10,465 nucleotides of DNA from Phycisphaeraceae bacterium (GTDB lineage Bacteria > Planctomycetota > Phycisphaerae > Phycisphaerales > UBA1924), in assembly GCA_009827215.1 (NCBI GenBank), contig WUAJ01000065.1, positions 1 to 10,465 on the forward strand, in the 5' to 3' direction. The notes under the pieces are model-generated. The model was not told the DNA's origin. It saw only the letters and a list, made by a program, of their open reading frames with translations, and did not search any database. The translations under genes and the position numbers were made by a program. Of this stretch, positions 7,583-10,465 are shown piece by piece. Position 1 is the stretch's first letter. Every line of letters begins with the position of its first letter.

Positions 7583-8305
7583 TTATCGATTTCCTCCTGG
7601 AGCAACACGCTCCGAGCTCTTCGACTCAAGCGGTGCAATGAGATCGTCAATCTCCTCTCCGATCTCCGTGGTGAGATGATCAATCCGATTGCGGAAGTAG
7701 GTGTACGCCGAAGTACAAGGGATCGCGACAATAAGACCGAGCACAGTCGTGATGAGCGCCTGCGAAATACTCCCAGCAAGCTGGTCTGGTCGAGCCGGAC
7801 CATCGGCCATCGTGATCGCATCAAACGCGCCCACCATACCCACCACTGTTCCCAGGAGACCAAGCATCGGCGCAATCGAAGCAACCAGACCAATTCCATC
7901 AGTCAGTCGATAGAGCCGATCGGTTTCCAATTGCCCGATCTCCTCGACTGTCGAACGCAGCTCCAGCATCCCGAACGGTGAGCGAGCGGCTCTCTTGAGA
8001 GACATCCCGAGCACTCGTGACAAATAGCTTTCGGTTTCATGCTCTGTACACATAATGATGGCGTTCTGTACATCGCCTGAAGCAAGTGTGGGACGAAGGC
8101 TTTCTAGCAGATCATCAGGAGCGAGTTTCGAGCGACGCACTCGGAAGATCTGCGCCCCGATCATCCCGACTGCTCCCAGCGAGATCAACAGGATGATGAT
8201 TCCTACCGGACCTCCCTGCATGATGTACTCAAGCAATGACCGATCCGATGACGCGCTCTGAGCGAGTGTCAATCCGTTGACTCCGAGTACACATACTGTG
8301 TTCAT
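7583..8305 (-). CDS. MotA/TolQ/ExbB-family proton channel protein
   Basis: The product is 240 residues with the three-helix layout of ExbB/TolQ: TM1 at about 33-52 (GPVGIIILLISLGAVGMIG), a cytoplasmic loop with the conserved stretch VEEIGQLETDRLYRL, TM2 at about 137-161 (LVASIAPMLGLLGTVVGMV, then AFDAI) and TM3 at about 181-203 (SISQALITTVLGLIVAIPC). These are strong family signatures. It forms the stator-like channel with the two ExbD proteins. The first 18 residues are mildly hydrophobic and end in LAQSASSD, resembling a weak signal-type leader; a basic n-region is missing. ATG 8305 is chosen over ATG 8311 because AAGGA ends six bases before it but directly abuts 8311. It sits 23 bases after the preceding gene. 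Confidence 0.95.
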   Translation of the reverse strand: MNTVCVLGVNGLTLAQSASSDRSLLEYIMQGGPVGIIILLISLGAVGMIGAQIFRVRRSKLAPDDLLESLRPTLASGDVQNAIIMCTEHETESYLSRVLGMSLKRAARSPFGMLELRSTVEEIGQLETDRLYRLTDGIGLVASIAPMLGLLGTVVGMVGAFDAITMADGPARPDQLAGSISQALITTVLGLIVAIPCTSAYTYFRNRIDHLTTEIGEEIDDLIAPLESKSSERVAPGGNR

Positions 8306-8311
8306 ACACAT

Positions 8312-8316
8312 TCCTT
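8312..8316 (-). promoter_or_regulatory. Shine-Dalgarno site of the ExbB-like gene
   Basis: AAGGA on the - strand, six bases before ATG 8305 and zero bases before ATG 8311. The spacing decides for the shorter product. Confidence 0.6.
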
Positions 8317-8328
8317 TATCATACCAGT

Positions 8329-9384
8329 TCAGTCTTCCATACCACCAAACAACTGTGCGGCTTCATCGAATCGTCCCTGCTCAATCAAAGCCTGTGTACC
8401 CAACTCGCGTGCGACTCGCGCTAGCATTGGATACTCACTCTCAAATCGTACAATGGCATGGAGCAAGTGAATCACGCCAAGCGAGCACATCGACTCATCG
8501 TTGGCAGCGACAGATTCATAAATATAAGATGACCCGATCGCGAGCCGGCACCACAGATCAATCCAGGTGTCAGGTTTCGATTCCGCCCTCGATAACAACC
8601 AACGCCGAGCTTCAGCGCGTTGATCTGGATCTGGATTCGCTTGAGCCGAAAACATATACAAATAGATATCCTGTCCAAGGATGGTCTGCCAAGCGCTCGG
8701 CGACCGTTCCTTGATCAGCAACTCCGAATGCGGAGAATCGTCAAATGAATTGTCAGAAATTTGTTCTAAGCGCCGAATGAGCTTCATATCCACACCATCG
8801 AACTCAGCGAGCTTCTTTGCAATGTCTACAAGTTGATGATCCGAAGAACTCCCCGGTATCATCGGTATTCCTATATGCAGCCCGTAGCGATCATCGATCT
8901 GGTCAATCGGATCCCCAAGGCTCAGTTGGTAACACCGATACGCGACCGAAGCGTCGTAGAAATCTCCTCGAACCAATGCCTCATCGAGCAGACCACTGAA
9001 TATCTCACGGCCCATATCTGATTCTGAACCCACCAACTCAGGAGCGACTTGTATATACAAAGAAGCACATCCAGACAGATCCCCTCGGATGCGACGCGCG
9101 TATCCGATTCGACTGTTCTTTGCAATCCCCTGGAAAATAGGAGGGACTTGCCAACCACTTCCCCAAGCGTCAATCGCATACCAGGGAACAATCAACGCTC
9201 GATCGCGATCTTCTCGCTGAATCTGCACCCCTTCGATAGTAACGGATGTGATGTCTCCCTCTACGACTTCACCGTACTCGACATAAAACTGGGGGAGAAC
9301 TCGAACCTCCTCCGCTATACATAGAGGTGTATATAGGAAAATACAAATAAGCCTCAGGATACCTGCCATTCGAATCACAATCAC
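8329..9384 (-). CDS. Secreted protein with beta-rich N-terminal domain and helical C-terminus, function unknown
   Basis: The product is 351 residues and starts with GTG at 9384 in a GTGA overlap with the vWA gene stop. The N-terminus has Arg5 and Arg11 flanking a hydrophobic stretch (LICIFLYTPLCIA) with probable cleavage after A24, so the protein is likely periplasmic; an in-frame ATG at 9369 would leave most of the signal intact. Residues about 25-75 look like a small beta barrel (SH3- or Sm-like): GEVVEGDITSVTIEGVQIQ followed by ALIVPWYAIDAW, where a strand leads into an 'PW-x-x-[IV]' turn. Residues about 100-351 are helical, with TPR-like pairs near the end (ARVARELGTQALIEQGRFDEAAQLF). I do not recognise a named family. 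Its position between the vWA protein and the channel suggests a periplasmic partner of that complex. Confidence 0.85.
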   Translation of the reverse strand: MIVIRMAGILRLICIFLYTPLCIAEEVRVLPQFYVEYGEVVEGDITSVTIEGVQIQREDRDRALIVPWYAIDAWGSGWQVPPIFQGIAKNSRIGYARRIRGDLSGCASLYIQVAPELVGSESDMGREIFSGLLDEALVRGDFYDASVAYRCYQLSLGDPIDQIDDRYGLHIGIPMIPGSSSDHQLVDIAKKLAEFDGVDMKLIRRLEQISDNSFDDSPHSELLIKERSPSAWQTILGQDIYLYMFSAQANPDPDQRAEARRWLLSRAESKPDTWIDLWCRLAIGSSYIYESVAANDESMCSLGVIHLLHAIVRFESEYPMLARVARELGTQALIEQGRFDEAAQLFGGMED

Positions 9385-10382
9385 GGTCCACCCCCCGCGT
9401 CCTCAACATGCCGATATCGACCATTCGATGAGCGAGCGATGCCCTTGAGCATCGTCTCCACTTTCTGAGTGATTGCCGCTGAACCAGGCTGTCCTAAGAG
9501 AATGCAATGGATAGGAACACGCCTCCGACGATTCAATTGTGCGATCCTTCCTGGAACACTAGAGTTGAACTCGCCATCGGTCATGAAGTAGATCGCATCG
9601 GGTTTTGGATCCAATGAAAACACGAGCGCAAACGCGTCTTCTGGATCAGTCCCACCATTCGCATTTGAGCTCATCATCGCGGAAGCGGTGAGACGCTTAT
9701 TCCCCTTTGTCCCTTTGATCCAATCTGAACCGCCGAACAACGGCTTCATGTCCGTTGAAAACAACACAACAAAGTATTCTGCACTCGCGCCGAGGCCTTG
9801 TACTGATCGAATAAGCTCGATCTGAGTCAACTCCCAGCGTGACATCTCCCCGCTTCGGATGGGAGTATTCATCGACCCTGAACGATCCACGATGTATGCA
9901 AATCGTCGCCCGCTCGCCTCGAGACAAAAGAAGCTCGCCCCCTCTCCCGTCCCAGCTCCACTCGTCCCTGTCTGAACCTGTACATCCGAAATCGACCCGC
10001 CACCAGTTTCCAGTTCCGGTGCGATCGTGTCCGCAAGCTCATTGACCGATTGCTCTGCACCAGAATCCGCGAGCAGATCGAGATCTACGATCGATTCAGT
10101 CTCAATCTGAACGAACTCAATCTCATCAATATCGATCGCGGTCTGTTCATTGAGTTCCGCTTGTGTCATGAGCGAAAACTCGACCGGTTCCGTCTCTCCC
10201 CCTCCGGCATCAGCAAACTTGTAATCGATCCGCACAAGCAAAGCAATTACCATCAGGACTAAATGGATGACCACAGAGATGACAAGACCGCCGATCGTTG
10301 CCCGCTCGATCAGCCTTCGGCGATTGGTCGGAAGTTCACCTTCTTGGCCAATTTCATTCGATTGTCTCTGAAACTGTGTCAA
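9381..10382 (-). CDS. Membrane-anchored von Willebrand A protein with TonB-like transmembrane helix
   Basis: The 333-residue product has a short basic cytoplasmic tail (NRRRLIER, 20-27), one transmembrane helix at about 31-50, an acidic linker (56-158: 23 Asp/Glu and no Lys/Arg), then a vWA domain at about 160-330. The MIDAS metal site is complete: D166-R-S-G-S170, T245 in NGGTDPEDAF, and D269 in YFMTDGEF. The helix contains S36-V-V-I-H40, matching the S-x-x-x-H pattern of TonB (S16, H20 in E. coli), which is needed for coupling to ExbB/ExbD. With exbB and two exbD genes downstream, an energised periplasmic vWA protein is the likely role (inference). The only start I can support is TTG at 10382, directly after an in-frame TGA and with a weak GGGA site seven bases upstream, so the exact start is uncertain. 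Confidence 0.9.
   Translation of the reverse strand: MTQFQRQSNEIGQEGELPTNRRRLIERATIGGLVISVVIHLVLMVIALLVRIDYKFADAGGGETEPVEFSLMTQAELNEQTAIDIDEIEFVQIETESIVDLDLLADSGAEQSVNELADTIAPELETGGGSISDVQVQTGTSGAGTGEGASFFCLEASGRRFAYIVDRSGSMNTPIRSGEMSRWELTQIELIRSVQGLGASAEYFVVLFSTDMKPLFGGSDWIKGTKGNKRLTASAMMSSNANGGTDPEDAFALVFSLDPKPDAIYFMTDGEFNSSVPGRIAQLNRRRRVPIHCILLGQPGSAAITQKVETMLKGIARSSNGRYRHVEDAGGGP
9389..9395 (-). promoter_or_regulatory. GGGGGTG ribosome-binding site before a GTGA overlap (vWA / secreted protein)
   Basis: GGGGGTG on the - strand, followed by GACC and then GTGA, in which GTG starts the next gene and TGA ends the vWA gene. It can pair with the anti-Shine-Dalgarno CACCUCC with one G-U wobble. 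It is encoded by the vWA protein's C-terminal glycine codons. Confidence 0.6.
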
Positions 10383-10465
10383 TCAATTGTCCCATCGTCA
10401 GCCGAGTCCGTTCAGCCGCCATCGCCACCCCTCCCACAATACCCAATCCGGGCCTCCTAAGGGTC
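10354..10465 (-). CDS. C-terminal tail of an upstream gene (partial, unidentified)
   Basis: A - strand frame is open from the right edge to TGA at 10356-10354, giving 36 residues that end GQLIDTVSETIE. It overlaps the start of the vWA gene by 29 bases, which would extend the run of overlapping junctions in this cluster. The composition (helical, amphipathic end) looks protein-like, but 36 codons is too short to exclude chance. An internal ATG at 10422-10420, preceded by GGGAGGGGTGGCG, could alternatively start a 22-residue peptide, or mark an N-terminus for the vWA protein if there were a frame error. I cannot assign a family. Confidence 0.4.
   Translation of the reverse strand, partial: TLRRPGLGIVGGVAMAAERTRLTMGQLIDTVSETIE

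Noticed and set aside
8277..8714. 145-codon open frame on the + strand
   Set aside because: Antisense to the exbB start and to the secreted-protein gene, rich in Thr/Ser/His with no recognisable pattern.
6723..10382. Zorya-type antiphage system (MotA/MotB-like ZorAB)
   Set aside because: The ExbD proteins lack an OmpA-like peptidoglycan-binding domain and no ZorC, ZorD helicase or ZorE nuclease is present.
6723..10382. Classical Tol-Pal or TonB nutrient-uptake locus
   Set aside because: No TolA, TolB, Pal, TonB C-terminal domain or TonB-dependent receptor is encoded here; only the helix signature resembles TonB.
4148..10382. Bat (aerotolerance) operon, which also combines vWA and TPR proteins
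   Set aside because: No MoxR ATPase or DUF58 protein is seen, and Bat operons do not carry ExbB/ExbD. Genes outside the window could change this.

Overview
The window reads as a slice of a Planctomycetota genome, plausibly class Phycisphaerae. This placement is inferred from protein style: a von Willebrand A (vWA) protein beside ExbB/ExbD genes, large secreted helical-repeat proteins, and a DnaJ-like N-terminal domain without HPD. No marker gene is present, so it is tentative. Base composition looks near 50% GC. Almost every base is coding and there is no gene-free stretch over 300 bases. I see no rRNA, tRNA, CRISPR array or insertion sequence.

Layout. At the left edge (2-322, + strand) is the 3' end of a coiled-coil protein gene. 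Everything else lies on the - strand and reads right to left as one tightly packed cluster: the tail of an unidentified gene (10465-10354), a membrane-anchored vWA protein (10382-9381), a secreted protein with a beta-rich N-terminus and helical C-terminus (9384-8329), an ExbB/TolQ/MotA-type proton channel (8305-7583), two tandem ExbD/TolR proteins (7579-7145 and 7148-6723), a large secreted TPR-like protein (6742-4148), a J-like domain + transmembrane helix + periplasmic solenoid protein (4151-1602), a secreted helical protein with three clustered cysteines (1605-751), and a standalone tRNA-binding OB-fold protein (720-334). Four junctions are 4-base ATGA/GTGA overlaps, one overlaps by 20 bases, one probably by 29, and the gaps are 3, 23 and 30 bases. 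This strongly suggests co-transcription and translational coupling.

How the genes may work together (inference). ExbB plus two ExbD proteins form a proton-motive-force motor in the inner membrane. In known systems such a motor drives TonB or TolA through an N-terminal transmembrane helix. The vWA protein here has such a helix and carries the TonB-style S-x-x-x-H pattern (S36, H40), followed by a long acidic linker and a periplasmic vWA domain with a complete MIDAS metal site. It is the best candidate for the energised transducer, with a vWA domain where TonB has its C-terminal receptor-binding domain. Three secreted proteins and one membrane-anchored protein with a large periplasmic domain would supply periplasmic scaffolding or partners. 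No TonB-dependent receptor, TolB, Pal, OmpA-like domain or MoxR ATPase is visible, so the cluster is not an ordinary TonB, Tol-Pal, flagellar, Zorya or Bat locus as far as this window shows.

A notable nucleotide-level pattern is an identical Shine-Dalgarno-like heptamer, GGGGGTG, exactly four bases before the overlapping RTGA at three of the four 4-base overlaps. It is encoded by glycine codons at the C-terminus of the preceding protein.
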